This document shows, one piece after another, positions 15,280 to 24,737 of a stretch of 64,000 nucleotides of DNA. Source of the stretch: Methanosarcina sp. KYL-1 (GTDB lineage: Archaea > Halobacteriota > Methanosarcinia > Methanosarcinales > Methanosarcinaceae); contig NZ_VOUA01000017.1 in assembly GCF_024372725.1 (NCBI RefSeq), positions 20,141-84,140 on the forward strand. Direction: 5' to 3'. The position numbers and the translations under genes are program-made. The number at the start of each line of letters is the position of its first letter. Positions within the stretch are counted from its first letter, which is position 1. Under the pieces are notes generated by a model that made no database searches, was not told where the DNA came from, and was given only the letters and a program-made list of their open reading frames with translations.

Positions 15280-16653
15280 TTAAAATTCAAAAAGTGATCT
15301 CTGGCCCGAAGGCTTTTCTGCTTTTTCTTCCTCCTCCGTTTTTTCCTGCTCTCCCGGGTCCAGGTCGAAGAGAGATATTTGCTTTGGGGCTTTTTCGGTT
15401 TTTTCTTTTTTGCTTGTATTTTCCACTCTTTTCTTTCCTTCTTCTGCTCGCTTATCCTGCCCCTGTTTTTGCCCCTGTTTTAATGTCTTCAGGTGTTCGG
15501 GCAGCTCCAGCCAGCCGTACTGCCCGCCGCCTCCGGGGTGGATGAGGACATCACCTTTTCTGAAGGCAAGGATCGCATTTAAGACCCTTTCGTCCACGAC
15601 TTCCAGGGTTTCCGGTTCTGCATATATCAGGGCTCCTACCTCGCTTCCGAAACGCTCCACAAGGGTATTCCAGGCCGTCTGGACGCCTTTTGTCTGGATG
15701 CCCGCATGGCCGAGGGCCATCTGGATAATCTCGGCGAGAGGGATTAAATGGAGGTAGGGAGGACGGTGCTCGGGGTGCCTGGGGGCTTCAAAATCGGCAA
15801 GCTCGTTGACCCTGTCGAACACTCCTTTCTTGACCATGCCTCCGCATTTGGGACAGTGCCAGGCGTGTGCCTCGGCTTCAGGCAGTGCGTACTGAGTAAA
15901 GCACTTGATGCAGGCTGACTGGTTGTACTTGCCTTCCTGAGGGAAAAACCCGACGTTCAGGGTAGCCCCGTATCCTTCTTCCCGGATGATGGCTTTTTTC
16001 AGGCCGTCAAAGGTGAGGTCAGGGACTTCAAACTGGGTGAACTCCCGGGCCAGCTTATTGGTCCAGGGGGAATGGGCGTCCGAATTGGAGAGAAAAGTCA
16101 GGCGCTGCAGTTCTGCAATTCGGTCTGCGTAGTCGCTGTCCGCACTCAACCCCAGTTCCAGGAAAGAAACGTAATTGGTCATGTCTCCGTAGCAGCTTTT
16201 CAGGTTGTCATGGTAGGCATAGAGGGCTGTCCAGGGGGTAAAAGCGTGACAGGGCCCTATAAGGGCTCCCAGGTCTTTTGCAATTTCCGCAATTTCGCAG
16301 CCGTCCAGCTTAACTGTGGGGCGGCCGTCTACTTCCAGGTCCCCGAAGGGTGCCATGCGTTCCGCAAGCTCCTCGGCTTTTGAGATTGAAGGTAAAATCA
16401 GGAGGTGGTGGACTCTTTTGTTGTCCTCTATTTCGGTAGTAGGGATAAAAAAAGTATTTTCGATCCGGATTTTTTCGTCGGAAACGGCTGCTTTTTTGAT
16501 TTCGGCCAGCCATTTAGGGTGGATACAGTCCCCGGTACCTATCAGTTCCATTCCTTTTTTTGCGGCTTCTCTCGCAATGGTTGGGAGTTCCATCTTATCG
16601 GAACACGCCATGGAATATTTGGAATGGAGATGGAGGTCTGCATTGACTTTCAT
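15280..16653 (-). CDS. Endonuclease Q-like PHP-domain DNA repair nuclease
   Basis: The ATG at 16653 starts directly at MKVNADLHLHSKYS; a GTG start at 16698 would add 15 residues. About 457 residues. The N-terminal PHP domain shows the metal motif DLHLHS and later GTGDCIHP and SNSDAHSP. A four-cysteine zinc site (CIKCF and CPKCGG) and the conserved HPGGGGQYG segment match the EndoQ family (TIGR00375), which nicks DNA 5' of deaminated bases and abasic sites. The charged tail holds two PCNA-box-like motifs, QISLFDL and QRSLFEF at the very end; EndoQ is known to work with PCNA. It follows the PAC2 gene on the same strand. Function is inferred from family membership. Confidence 0.85.
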   Translation of the reverse strand: MKVNADLHLHSKYSMACSDKMELPTIAREAAKKGMELIGTGDCIHPKWLAEIKKAAVSDEKIRIENTFFIPTTEIEDNKRVHHLLILPSISKAEELAERMAPFGDLEVDGRPTVKLDGCEIAEIAKDLGALIGPCHAFTPWTALYAYHDNLKSCYGDMTNYVSFLELGLSADSDYADRIAELQRLTFLSNSDAHSPWTNKLAREFTQFEVPDLTFDGLKKAIIREEGYGATLNVGFFPQEGKYNQSACIKCFTQYALPEAEAHAWHCPKCGGMVKKGVFDRVNELADFEAPRHPEHRPPYLHLIPLAEIIQMALGHAGIQTKGVQTAWNTLVERFGSEVGALIYAEPETLEVVDERVLNAILAFRKGDVLIHPGGGGQYGWLELPEHLKTLKQGQKQGQDKRAEEGKKRVENTSKKEKTEKAPKQISLFDLDPGEQEKTEEEEKAEKPSGQRSLFEF

Positions 16654-16762
16654 TTCCGGACCTTTTGCTGCAAAATTTGGCCGATTTGCGTTTAACACTA
16701 TTTTGGCAGTCTGCTTATTCCAGCAGCTTGCCTATTTTAGCAGCCCGTTCCTGCGCCAGGCC

Positions 16763-17533
16763 TTATCCTATGTAGCGCAGGTCTTCTTCCGAGGGTTTTA
16801 TTTCCTGGATTTTCTGCTGCTCTTCCTTTTCCTTCAGTTTTTCTACGATGTTTTCCATTTCCTCGGCCTTTTTCTCAAGGGATTCGGTGTTGACTTCGAT
16901 CCCGAGGATGCTGCAGAGCATCTTTAAAAGGAACTGGGCGCTTTTCGGGTCCATCATGTACCCGGGTGTCATGCCCATGAGGCAGGCCGCGTCAATTCCC
17001 CGCATCAGGCTGAATGCCACGAGCAGGCCCGATGCCCCTACGATTCCTCCGCTGGGTTCCGATTCCCTGAACTCGACGCCGTAACCTTTGAGCTCTCCTA
17101 TCAGGTCAGTGCTGTTGGTTACTCCGAGGATGGTCTCTTCGTAGGTGAGCTTGCCTGTGGGGTAGCCTCCCAGGGTGTATATCCTGGATACTTTGAGTTC
17201 CTCTGCAAGGTCAAGGTACAGGGAGCAGAGTTCGTAGTGTCCGGGGGAGGTTGTGCTCTGGTGGTCCCCTACAAGGAAAATGATGTCCCTCTCGTTTGCT
17301 CGCCCGAGGTATATCGAGTTACTTACGGGACGGACCGTGCAGTCCGCGTTAACCAGGACCTGGGGTGGGAAATGTGGAGAGTAGACCTCCATGACCTTTT
17401 CGGCCTTCAGTTCATCTACCAGGTGTTCTGCCACCAGTTTGCCTACAAGCCCTACGCCCGGAAGCCCGACTATCATTGTGGGTTTTTCAAGCTCAAGGTC
17501 TTCTTTCAGGCGGATAAGTTTACTTTCCAGCAT
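16763..17533 (-). CDS. PAC2-family protein (proteasome-assembly-chaperone-like)
   Basis: 256 residues. MIVGLPGVGLVGKLVAEHL near the start, IYTLGGYPTG in the middle and GMTPGYM towards the end are hallmarks of archaeal PAC2 proteins. The C-terminus is a charged helix (LEKKAEEMENIVEKLKEKEE), probably coiled coil. PAC2 relatives of eukaryotes help proteasome assembly; the archaeal role is unproven. It comes 9 bp after nop10 in the aIF2-alpha/nop10 cluster, a conserved euryarchaeal neighbourhood. Confidence 0.85.
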   Translation of the reverse strand: MLESKLIRLKEDLELEKPTMIVGLPGVGLVGKLVAEHLVDELKAEKVMEVYSPHFPPQVLVNADCTVRPVSNSIYLGRANERDIIFLVGDHQSTTSPGHYELCSLYLDLAEELKVSRIYTLGGYPTGKLTYEETILGVTNSTDLIGELKGYGVEFRESEPSGGIVGASGLLVAFSLMRGIDAACLMGMTPGYMMDPKSAQFLLKMLCSILGIEVNTESLEKKAEEMENIVEKLKEKEEQQKIQEIKPSEEDLRYIG

Positions 17534-17542
17534 AATAATCCC

Positions 17543-17698
17543 TTATCCTTTCTTTGCCAGTCTGCGGTACTTGCCATAAGGGTCTTTAGGAGAAAAGCGA
17601 GCCGGACGTGCGGGCAAGCTTTCTTCCCCGCAGACCGGACATTTTTCCTTTAGCGTGTACCTGCCGCAATTTTTACATTTGCGGATTTTCTGTCCCAA
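17543..17698 (-). CDS. nop10: Nop10, H/ACA ribonucleoprotein subunit
   Basis: 51 residues. The start is TTG at 17698: an in-frame stop lies only two codons upstream, so no other start is possible. The zinc ribbon is CKNCGRYTLKEKCPVCG, followed by the basic SLPARPARFSPKDPYGKYRR signature of Nop10. It works with Cbf5, Gar1 and L7Ae in RNA-guided pseudouridylation. It lies between aIF2-alpha and the PAC2 gene with almost no spacing. Confidence 0.93.
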   Translation of the reverse strand: MGQKIRKCKNCGRYTLKEKCPVCGEESLPARPARFSPKDPYGKYRRLAKKG

Positions 17699-17704
17699 AG
17701 GGCA

Positions 17705-18511
17705 TCACGCCTTTGCGGATTCTATGTGTCGCTTAAAAGTCCCATGCCCGCCGAGTTTAGTGATTGTCTCGGTTGCTGCCTGGGCTGATTTTTTCAGGAC
17801 TGATTCGGCTTTCTTGTAATCCGGGGCTATTACCTTTATCCGGTATCTCGGAGCTCCGGTGTAGCTTACTTCGAGCCTGACATCTTTCCCGTCCACATCA
17901 CTGATGGAATCTGCGGCACGCAAGGACTGCTTTATGACCTCGATGCCGTTTGGCAGGTTGCAGGTGAGGTCCACATACCCTGCGATGTCCACGAAGGGCA
18001 GTTTGATGTTTTCGCCTGCAATTTTGACAATGCTCTTTAAGTATTTCTTGTTGACCTTGAGATTCTTGAAGGCTTTTTCCCCTTCGATAGCAGCTTCTTC
18101 GAAGGCTGTATATGCACTTCCGAAATCCTCTACCAGTCTCTCATGAAGGGCCTGAATGCTCTTCTCATCCGTCTTTGTCTCTTCAGCCACGAACTGGAGC
18201 CACTTAGCGGCTTTCTGCTCATTTTTCCATTCCTGGATTTTTGCCCGCCGCTGGTGCTCGTTCACGTCTTTTAAGGACAGGTCAATGTGGCCGCGGGAAG
18301 TGTCCACGTTCAGGACCTTGCAGACTATCTTCTGCCCTTCCCTCACATAGTCCCTTACGTATTTGACCCAGCCTGCTTTGATTTCGGAGATGTGGATGAA
18401 ACCTTCCTTTCCTCCGAACTCCTCAAGCTCGACATAGGCCCCGAAATCGGTCACATTCTTTACCGTACAGACAACAAATTCTCCGATTTCTGGCCAGTTA
18501 TCGTTTCCCAT
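17705..18511 (-). CDS. Translation initiation factor aIF2 alpha subunit
   Basis: About 268 residues from the ATG at 18511 (a GTG at 18520 is also possible). An S1 domain fills residues 1-85 (EIGEFVVCTVKNVTDFGAYVE, GHIDLSLKDV), then comes a helical domain, then an alpha-beta C-terminal domain (RYRIKVIAPDYKKAE) that binds aIF2-gamma. The heterotrimer delivers initiator tRNA to the small subunit. It is in the order L44e, S27e, aIF2-alpha, Nop10, PAC2, a classic archaeal ribosomal operon. Confidence 0.95.
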   Translation of the reverse strand: MGNDNWPEIGEFVVCTVKNVTDFGAYVELEEFGGKEGFIHISEIKAGWVKYVRDYVREGQKIVCKVLNVDTSRGHIDLSLKDVNEHQRRAKIQEWKNEQKAAKWLQFVAEETKTDEKSIQALHERLVEDFGSAYTAFEEAAIEGEKAFKNLKVNKKYLKSIVKIAGENIKLPFVDIAGYVDLTCNLPNGIEVIKQSLRAADSISDVDGKDVRLEVSYTGAPRYRIKVIAPDYKKAESVLKKSAQAATETITKLGGHGTFKRHIESAKA

Positions 18512-18586
18512 TCGCACCACTTTCCCCTTGTTTTCTTCGTTTACACTTTATTCCCGTATAGCGCTTTCCGGTACAGGTATCTGTAC

Positions 18587-18775
<189 letters not shown>

Positions 18776-18782
18776 TTAAATC

Positions 18783-19399
<617 letters not shown>

Positions 19400-20125
19400 T
19401 TAACTTTTTCCGGGATTTGCCTGTCCTGCAGGATTTGCCTGTGCTGCAACCAGTTTTGCTGCGTTGCGTTTTATCAGCCCGGTCGCATTAAGCTGCGGCA
19501 AAACAACTACATCTTCGGCGCCGACCGTATAATTCCGGCCGTCCGCACCCGTGAATGTTGGCAGGTCTTTCAGTATTCGGACAACAACGTAGTCTTCATT
19601 TATATTGGTTTTGCCTGCTGCCGTTCCTGTTTCCTGCCTGCCGGCAGCTGCGGGGTTCCCCGTACCTGCCTCCGTTCCCCCCTGGCCCGGGGCAGAAACC
19701 TGTCGTGCCCCTCCTATTTCCGGCCAGGCCGCAGTCTTCCCGGAGTCGGGATACAGGATAGGCCCTATAAGTTCGATTTTTGCGGCTTCGATTCCCCGGA
19801 GCACCAGGTCGTAGAGCCGTTTTTCAGCCGGGAGCAGCTTTTCTATGTCTTTTGAAATCGGCTTGTCCGCATGGGACTGGTTGGTTGCCCGGGTGATGAC
19901 CTTACCTATCCGTTTCATGAAGATGGTCTCAAGGTCCGAAAGCGCCCGCTCATGCTCGTCGTTGAGCATCTTTGATTCGGGAGAACGGGAATTGTTGATT
20001 TTCCCTATCTCTGCTTCCAGTTCCCGGACATACTTCTCTGCTTCCCGGTAAAAATCAGCCGGTATTGCCTTTAAGGCCTGGTTTTTTTCCTTATACAGTG
20101 TCTGGCTGATTTCTTCTATGTCCAT
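19400..20125 (-). CDS. GINS complex subunit (Gins15/51 type)
   Basis: 241 residues. The N-terminal helical A domain (YKEKNQALKAIPADFYREAEKYVRELE region) precedes a Gly/Ala/Thr-rich linker of about 40 residues (around residues 145-185) and a small beta B domain at the end (YVVVRILKDLPTFTGADGRNY), the order found in archaeal Gins15. GINS joins Cdc45/RecJ and MCM in the replicative helicase. The start overlaps the 3' end of priS by 35 bp, so both are likely made from one transcript. MCM is also in this window, about 40 kb away. Confidence 0.9.
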   Translation of the reverse strand: MDIEEISQTLYKEKNQALKAIPADFYREAEKYVRELEAEIGKINNSRSPESKMLNDEHERALSDLETIFMKRIGKVITRATNQSHADKPISKDIEKLLPAEKRLYDLVLRGIEAAKIELIGPILYPDSGKTAAWPEIGGARQVSAPGQGGTEAGTGNPAAAGRQETGTAAGKTNINEDYVVVRILKDLPTFTGADGRNYTVGAEDVVVLPQLNATGLIKRNAAKLVAAQANPAGQANPGKS

Positions 20126-21335
20126 ACTCCGCTACACCTCTGCACATCAGATACACGGCTGCATACTCAGGAACTTCCTGTATGCCCTCTTCTACTCTTA
20201 AATCCTTGCCCTTCATCTGCACGGAAAAGGGTTTTGAAACCGTCACCTTCACCGGCCGGTCCCCGAACACTATCGCATCTTCCAGGGGTTCGAACCCTTC
20301 CAGCTCCGACAGCTCCATCTTTTTCACCAGCATCCCCGACCCGCCGTGCAAAGACCCCGGCACCCTTATCAGGCGCTTAATATCGGCTGTAACCGGTTCG
20401 TCCACGCTGGCTCCGAACCTGTGCAGGAAATCCCCGGCAGACTCCTGCATAAAATATGCTGCAATCTCCTTAAAATTCCTTACGTCGAAGTCCAGCCTTC
20501 CATGTTCGAGAATGTCATTTAAGCCGTCTTCGCTTGTTGCAATCCTTAGCAGCTTCTTTGCCGTCGTATCCCCGACTTTCTCGTGCTTCCGGAGTTCGGG
20601 AAACATGTCCTTCTTGTACTTCTTTTCACTTTCCGTCTTCAGGTAATCCGCAAGATACCGTGCAATCCTCTTTCCCCACCCCGAATCATGCCCTATAAGC
20701 ATACACTTCGTGGGTACGTTCTTTACTCCCTTAAACGTCTTTGACCCTGCCCCGAAGTCCCCGTCCATCGCAACTTCCCTGAAGAAGTACTTGAAATCCA
20801 GGTCCCTGCCGCTGACGTAATTCACGATCTCCCTCCTCTCGGAACTCCCGAGTGTCAGGACTTTCGGGCTCCTGATATGGAAGTGGTACCCCCTCCCTCC
20901 CGAAAACACAAGCTCGATCTCCTGTTCCGAAAACCCGAAGTCGTCTAAAAGAAAGTCCAGCAGCTTGAAGCTTTCCTTTTTCACAAGCTCCAGCATATCC
21001 GCATAATTCCTCGGCGCATTCGGCAGGTGGTCTGCGTCCAGGTCAAAGATCAGCTCCGCCCCGAGCCAGTTCTTATCGTTCATCTTCTTTGCGTCCGGGT
21101 ACTCGTAATACGCCGTAGAATTATACACATGAGCCGGAGCCATCCCATACAGGTAGTCCAGCGCCTCTCCCGGCGAGCCGAAAGACTTGTGCCTGTGCAT
21201 CATCTTTTCCGGCATATCGTCATAGAAGATGAAAGCCCACTCACGGCTGGGCAGGTAGTCCGGAAGTGAGATCTCGGCGGTTTTGTAGTACTGCTGGAAG
21301 CGGGATTTTAAAAAGCGGATCGTTCGGTTGTCCAT
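20091..21335 (-). CDS. priS: DNA primase small catalytic subunit PriS
   Basis: 414 residues. Catalytic aspartates are in ELIFDLDADH, the SGGRGYHFHI motif follows, and RLIRVPGSLHGGSG carries the third conserved site of archaeo-eukaryotic primases. With PriL it makes primers for replication. It overlaps gins downstream by 35 bp; the pairing of priS and gins is common in archaea. Confidence 0.96.
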   Translation of the reverse strand: MDNRTIRFLKSRFQQYYKTAEISLPDYLPSREWAFIFYDDMPEKMMHRHKSFGSPGEALDYLYGMAPAHVYNSTAYYEYPDAKKMNDKNWLGAELIFDLDADHLPNAPRNYADMLELVKKESFKLLDFLLDDFGFSEQEIELVFSGGRGYHFHIRSPKVLTLGSSERREIVNYVSGRDLDFKYFFREVAMDGDFGAGSKTFKGVKNVPTKCMLIGHDSGWGKRIARYLADYLKTESEKKYKKDMFPELRKHEKVGDTTAKKLLRIATSEDGLNDILEHGRLDFDVRNFKEIAAYFMQESAGDFLHRFGASVDEPVTADIKRLIRVPGSLHGGSGMLVKKMELSELEGFEPLEDAIVFGDRPVKVTVSKPFSVQMKGKDLRVEEGIQEVPEYAAVYLMCRGVAEYGHRRNQPDTV

Positions 21336-21863
21336 GGTTTTCTGGGGGTTATGGGTTGTAGCGGGTATATTTGTGAGGATGAGATATTTTTGATTTTCAG
21401 GGTTTTCCTATGATAGAATAACTCATATTTTACTTTTGTTTATCTGTGAGTTTACATAATTTATTGTTCGGTGATCAGTCATTAAGAAATTTATTGTTAA
21501 GTAGTTTGTTCGGTAATTATTGAGCAGTTTTATTGATCAATTTTAGGGTTGCATTCTTTTCAGAATTAAGACTGTCCAACGTTCCTGAAATCCGAATTTT
21601 TTCATGTACAGGCGACTCAAGGTGGGTTTGCGTGTTCACTTCAAACCGGGACAGCCGTAATAGCTTATTCTGTGTGTCCTGTCCCGCGCCTCAGCGCGGC
21701 GCTTTCCTTAAGATTTTTTCCGGCTTGTGAGCAGAGTGTTTAGAAACAGGAACTTTGCAAATTTTGATTTCCCATATAGCTCTCTTTGATATCACTCTGA
21801 AGAGTAAAACATATATCTATCAGCGATAATTAAAATTTAAAGATGTGAAGTTGTTGGTAGTAG
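21336..21863. other. Intergenic region at the border of the conflict-system island
   Basis: 528 AT-rich bases without a credible gene. GGGACAG (21646-21652) and CTGTCCC (21678-21684) form a 7-bp inverted repeat, followed by a GCGC-rich hairpin near 21686-21702. The 5' part should hold the priS promoter, the 3' part that of the EACC1-like gene. Confidence 0.45.
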
Positions 21864-22256
21864 ATGGAAAAGGTTCCTGAAATATTTGATTTTCAAATAA
21901 TTATAGAATCTGAGGAGATTGATGAACTCACGGATTACTGGCAAAAACAATGCTCTATTCTTTGTGGCGAACTTCGTAAAAGCTTGATTTCAGGTTCAAT
22001 AGAGCCTCTGACCTCTGAATGTGAAAGCGGTGAAAAGGCAGGAATAGATACTCTATTCAATATCCTCCTTGCCAGCGGTATAACGTTGAAAGCGTTCGAT
22101 AGAATGTTTGATGTGACAAAAATCTGGTTAGAATACAGAAGATCCGCAAAAGTTGTACTAAAATATGAGGATGGGAGCACAATAGAATTAACACACCTGT
22201 CAAAATCCGAAGCTTTCGAATTGATAAAAAACCATCAGCAAAGACCCAATGAGTAA
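21864..22256 (+). CDS. EACC1-like effector-associated adaptor
   Basis: 130 residues. After a divergent N-terminus comes a central GIDTLFNILLASGITLKAF segment, then a beta-rich tail VVLKYEDGSTIELTHLSK. This order resembles the EACC1 domain (effector-associated constant component) described next to caspase and other peptidase effectors in biological conflict systems. The next gene starts 5 bp after the stop and encodes a caspase fusion, which supports the call. The likely role is to link a sensor to the peptidase, but this is inference. The match is judged by eye; a profile comparison would settle it. Composition is AT-rich relative to the housekeeping genes around it, as in transferred islands. 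Confidence 0.6.
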   Translation: MEKVPEIFDFQIIIESEEIDELTDYWQKQCSILCGELRKSLISGSIEPLTSECESGEKAGIDTLFNILLASGITLKAFDRMFDVTKIWLEYRRSAKVVLKYEDGSTIELTHLSKSEAFELIKNHQQRPNE

Positions 22257-22261
22257 GTGTC

Positions 22262-24028
22262 ATGGCCGGAAGGAAAATCGGACTCGTAATAGGAACAAAT
22301 GATTATTCAGATCCAAACCTCTTGAATTTGCATTTTGCAATAAAAGATGCAACAGAAATGAGAGCGGTTCTCCTCAATCCTGATATCGGAGAATTTGACG
22401 ACATTGTCCCTTTAGTTGACGAAACAAAAGGTAATGTAAAAAAAGGAATCGAGAAATTATTGCTAAAAGATGCAACTTTTGATGACCTGGTTCTTATCTA
22501 TTTTTCCGGACATGGAAAGCTGGACTTCAACTTTAAACTGAATTTGCTTCTTAAGGACACGGAAACGGATTATCTGCTGTCTACTGCCTTACACTATGAT
22601 TTCATCACAAACTGTATTGCGCAGTCAGAGTGCAGGAAAGTTGTCATAATTCTTGATTGCTGCCATGGTGGGGCCGCTGGCATAAAAGGGGATGGTTTTG
22701 TAAAAACGCTTTCTGAAACTTCCGGTTCAGGCACATTCGTGCTTTCGGCCACTACGGGGGCTGACCTGGCAAAGGAAGTTCAGGAATTTGAAAATGGGAT
22801 TTTTACACATTTTTTACTTGAAGGGCTAAAGAACGGGGAAGCTGATTTAGGTGGTGACGGGTTAATAGACATCCTTGAACTGTATGAATATGCATCTAAA
22901 AAATGTAAAAATGAGTATTCCCAGGTTACCACGATAAAAAGCGAGTTTGAAGAAACAATAGTCATCGGAAGGAATCCTCTAAAAATTAGAGAAAATGAAT
23001 ATAACTTGAATAAGAGTAAGCTTCTTGAAGAATTCGCTACCCAACTCCATCCTCGCATACTCAGCGAATCTCTTGCAATTTTAAGGAAAAATTACCAGAA
23101 CCCCTCTTCTCTGGAACAGGTCGATCTCACCATATATAATTTCTTAGAATCTCTTTTAAAGGGCGAATTTTTGGTTGATAGTTATAGTGAAGCTGTACAG
23201 CACCTGAAAGGAATTGGCATAAACTCTTCTCCTCCTCAAAATGGAAACCGCGGTGGCATCTTGAAGACTGATGTTCCAAATATTGGGAATGCAGGAATCA
23301 ATGAGACATCCCGAAAATCTGATGTTCCTAAAACCTTCACCAGCTCTTCCACTGGAATGGAGTTTGTACTGATTCCAGCCGGAAAGTTCATGATGGGTTC
23401 ACCTTCTGAAGAGCAGGGCAGGTATGATAACGAAGGTCCAGCTCACAATGTAAGAATTGAAAAGCCTTTCTACATGGGGAAGTATACAGTTACTCAAAAA
23501 CAGTGGGATGAAATCATGGGGAGTAACCCTTCACGCTTTAAGGGTGATGATCTACCTGTAGAATCTGTTTCCTGGGATAACGTTCAGAATTTCGTCAAAA
23601 AACTCAATGAAAAAGAAGGCACTGATAAGTACTGCCTGCCTTCTGAAGCTGAGTGGGAATATGCCTGCAGGGCAGGTACTTCCACAAGATATTCTTTTGG
23701 AGGTCACGAATTGAAACTTGGGGATTATGCATGGTATGATAAGAATTCAGGTAATCAGACTCATCCGGTTGGCCAGAAGCTGCCCAATCCCTGGGGTCTT
23801 TACGACATGCATGGTAATGTCTGGGAGTGGGTTCAGGACAGTTATCATTCAAATTATAATGGTGCTCCTTCTGATGGTAGTGCATGGGAAGATGGAAATA
23901 GCTCCCATGTTTCTAGGGGCGGCAGTTGGTACAGCTTCGCCAGGAACTGCCGGTCGGCTTTCCGCAACGGGGATGTCCCCGGCGACAGCGGCGTCTTCTG
24001 TGGCTTTCGCTTGCTGAGAGACCTATGA
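22262..24028 (+). CDS. Caspase-like peptidase fused to formylglycine-generating-enzyme-like domain
   Basis: 588 residues. Residues 1-235 are a caspase/C14 fold: start RKIGLVIGTNDY, catalytic His at about 84 in YFSGHG, catalytic Cys at about 134 in LDCCHGG. A linker with a helical segment (260-320) follows. Residues 357-588 are an FGE/SUMF1-like C-type-lectin-fold domain (FVLIPAGKFMMGS, LPSEAEWEYACRAGT, GLYDMHGNVWEW, RGGSW, GFRL). The cysteine pair of true formylglycine-generating enzymes is not evident, so the domain probably binds rather than oxidises. It is likely an effector: recognition by the lectin-fold end, cleavage of host proteins by the caspase. The last 38 codons change sharply in base composition. 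The EACC1-like partner is directly upstream. Confidence 0.85.
   Translation: MAGRKIGLVIGTNDYSDPNLLNLHFAIKDATEMRAVLLNPDIGEFDDIVPLVDETKGNVKKGIEKLLLKDATFDDLVLIYFSGHGKLDFNFKLNLLLKDTETDYLLSTALHYDFITNCIAQSECRKVVIILDCCHGGAAGIKGDGFVKTLSETSGSGTFVLSATTGADLAKEVQEFENGIFTHFLLEGLKNGEADLGGDGLIDILELYEYASKKCKNEYSQVTTIKSEFEETIVIGRNPLKIRENEYNLNKSKLLEEFATQLHPRILSESLAILRKNYQNPSSLEQVDLTIYNFLESLLKGEFLVDSYSEAVQHLKGIGINSSPPQNGNRGGILKTDVPNIGNAGINETSRKSDVPKTFTSSSTGMEFVLIPAGKFMMGSPSEEQGRYDNEGPAHNVRIEKPFYMGKYTVTQKQWDEIMGSNPSRFKGDDLPVESVSWDNVQNFVKKLNEKEGTDKYCLPSEAEWEYACRAGTSTRYSFGGHELKLGDYAWYDKNSGNQTHPVGQKLPNPWGLYDMHGNVWEWVQDSYHSNYNGAPSDGSAWEDGNSSHVSRGGSWYSFARNCRSAFRNGDVPGDSGVFCGFRLLRDL
23915..24027 (+). other. GC-rich 3' segment resembling a DGR variable region
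   Basis: From RGGSW to the stop, codons switch from A/T-ending to almost only C/G-ending. Between fixed RGGSW, CRSA and CGFRL blocks, the variable positions carry NNC codons (TAC AGC TTC; GTC; GGC GAC AGC GGC GTC TTC). Diversification of AAC codons at adenines by a retroelement gives exactly this set. No reverse transcriptase or template repeat lies in the window, so the call rests on pattern only; ordinary FGE-like proteins share part of this motif. Confidence 0.4.
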
Positions 24029-24205
24029 CTACTTTCTCCTTCACCACTTTATACCTTTACGCTGTAAGTGCGAAGTTACTTTGTCGAAGCCGCTGGGACT
24101 TAGGCGCGGAATCTCCCGACTTTCAAAAATAATTAAAAAATAATTGGGAAGCAATTCTTTACCTGTTTCCTCAATATGCCATCGCTGTTGTCCCTGCGGG
24201 CAGGT

Positions 24206-24526
24206 TCATGTCATTTTGCCGAGGGATGTGGTGCATTTTTCGATCTCTCTGCCGCTGGCTGCTACCCCCAGGCAGATATTGACTTTTATGGTTTCTTTTG
24301 AAATACTGATGTCGGCATGGAATTTGACGGTGTTTTTTAAATCCTCTTTCGGGAGCCTGAACAGCAAAGAAGCATCCAGGATTTCTATGCCCGCAATGGA
24401 ATTCTCGCTGCTCACATCCAGTATCATGTATTCGGGGTAGATGGAGTATTCATATTTTGCATCGGCAGCATAAAGAAAAATGCTGTCGTTTTCGTGATCA
24501 TAGTCCCATATGGCTTGCTTTGTCAT
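24206..24526 (-). CDS. DUF2283-family protein
   Basis: 106 residues. The start MTKQAIWDYDHENDSIFLYA followed by YSIYPEYMILDVSSENSIAGIEILDAS is the DUF2283 pattern of small beta-rich proteins, here with a longer tail. Its start lies inside the end of the HicB-like frame (29-bp overlap), so translation is probably coupled. DUF2283 genes often neighbour toxin-antitoxin-like genes; no biochemical role is known to me. Confidence 0.7.
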   Translation of the reverse strand: MTKQAIWDYDHENDSIFLYAADAKYEYSIYPEYMILDVSSENSIAGIEILDASLLFRLPKEDLKNTVKFHADISISKETIKVNICLGVAASGREIEKCTTSLGKMT

Positions 24527-24737
24527 TGGAAACCTCGATTGTCGTGGTCAGGATAGAGCCTGCAGCAGGGATCTGGACATCCTCATCTTCGAGGTAGAGT
24601 TCTACAGCCTCTCTGAGGTTGTTAATGGCTTCCTCAATGGTTTTTTCCTGGCTTGCCACGTCAAGTTCAGGGCACTAGGAGACGTACCATTTTCCTTCCT
24701 TACGGATGACGGCTGAAAACTTATAGGTCTCTTCCAT
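24498..24737 (-). CDS. HicB-like antitoxin with an in-frame TAG (possible pyrrolysine codon or decay)
   Basis: Read through TAG, the frame gives 79 residues from ATG at 24737 to TGA at 24498-24500: YKFSAVIRKEGKWYVS, then the TAG at 24675-24677 (codon 21), then CPELDVASQEKTIEEAINNL. The family normally reads YVAxCPELDV with an aromatic or small residue at that place. The frame is intact on both sides and overlaps the DUF2283 gene. Methanosarcina can read UAG as pyrrolysine, so full-length protein is possible; a TAT/TAC-to-TAG mutation is the alternative. No HicA-type toxin is visible next to it, although an open stretch upstream (about 24740-24815) continues in the same frame without an ATG. 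Confidence 0.6.
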
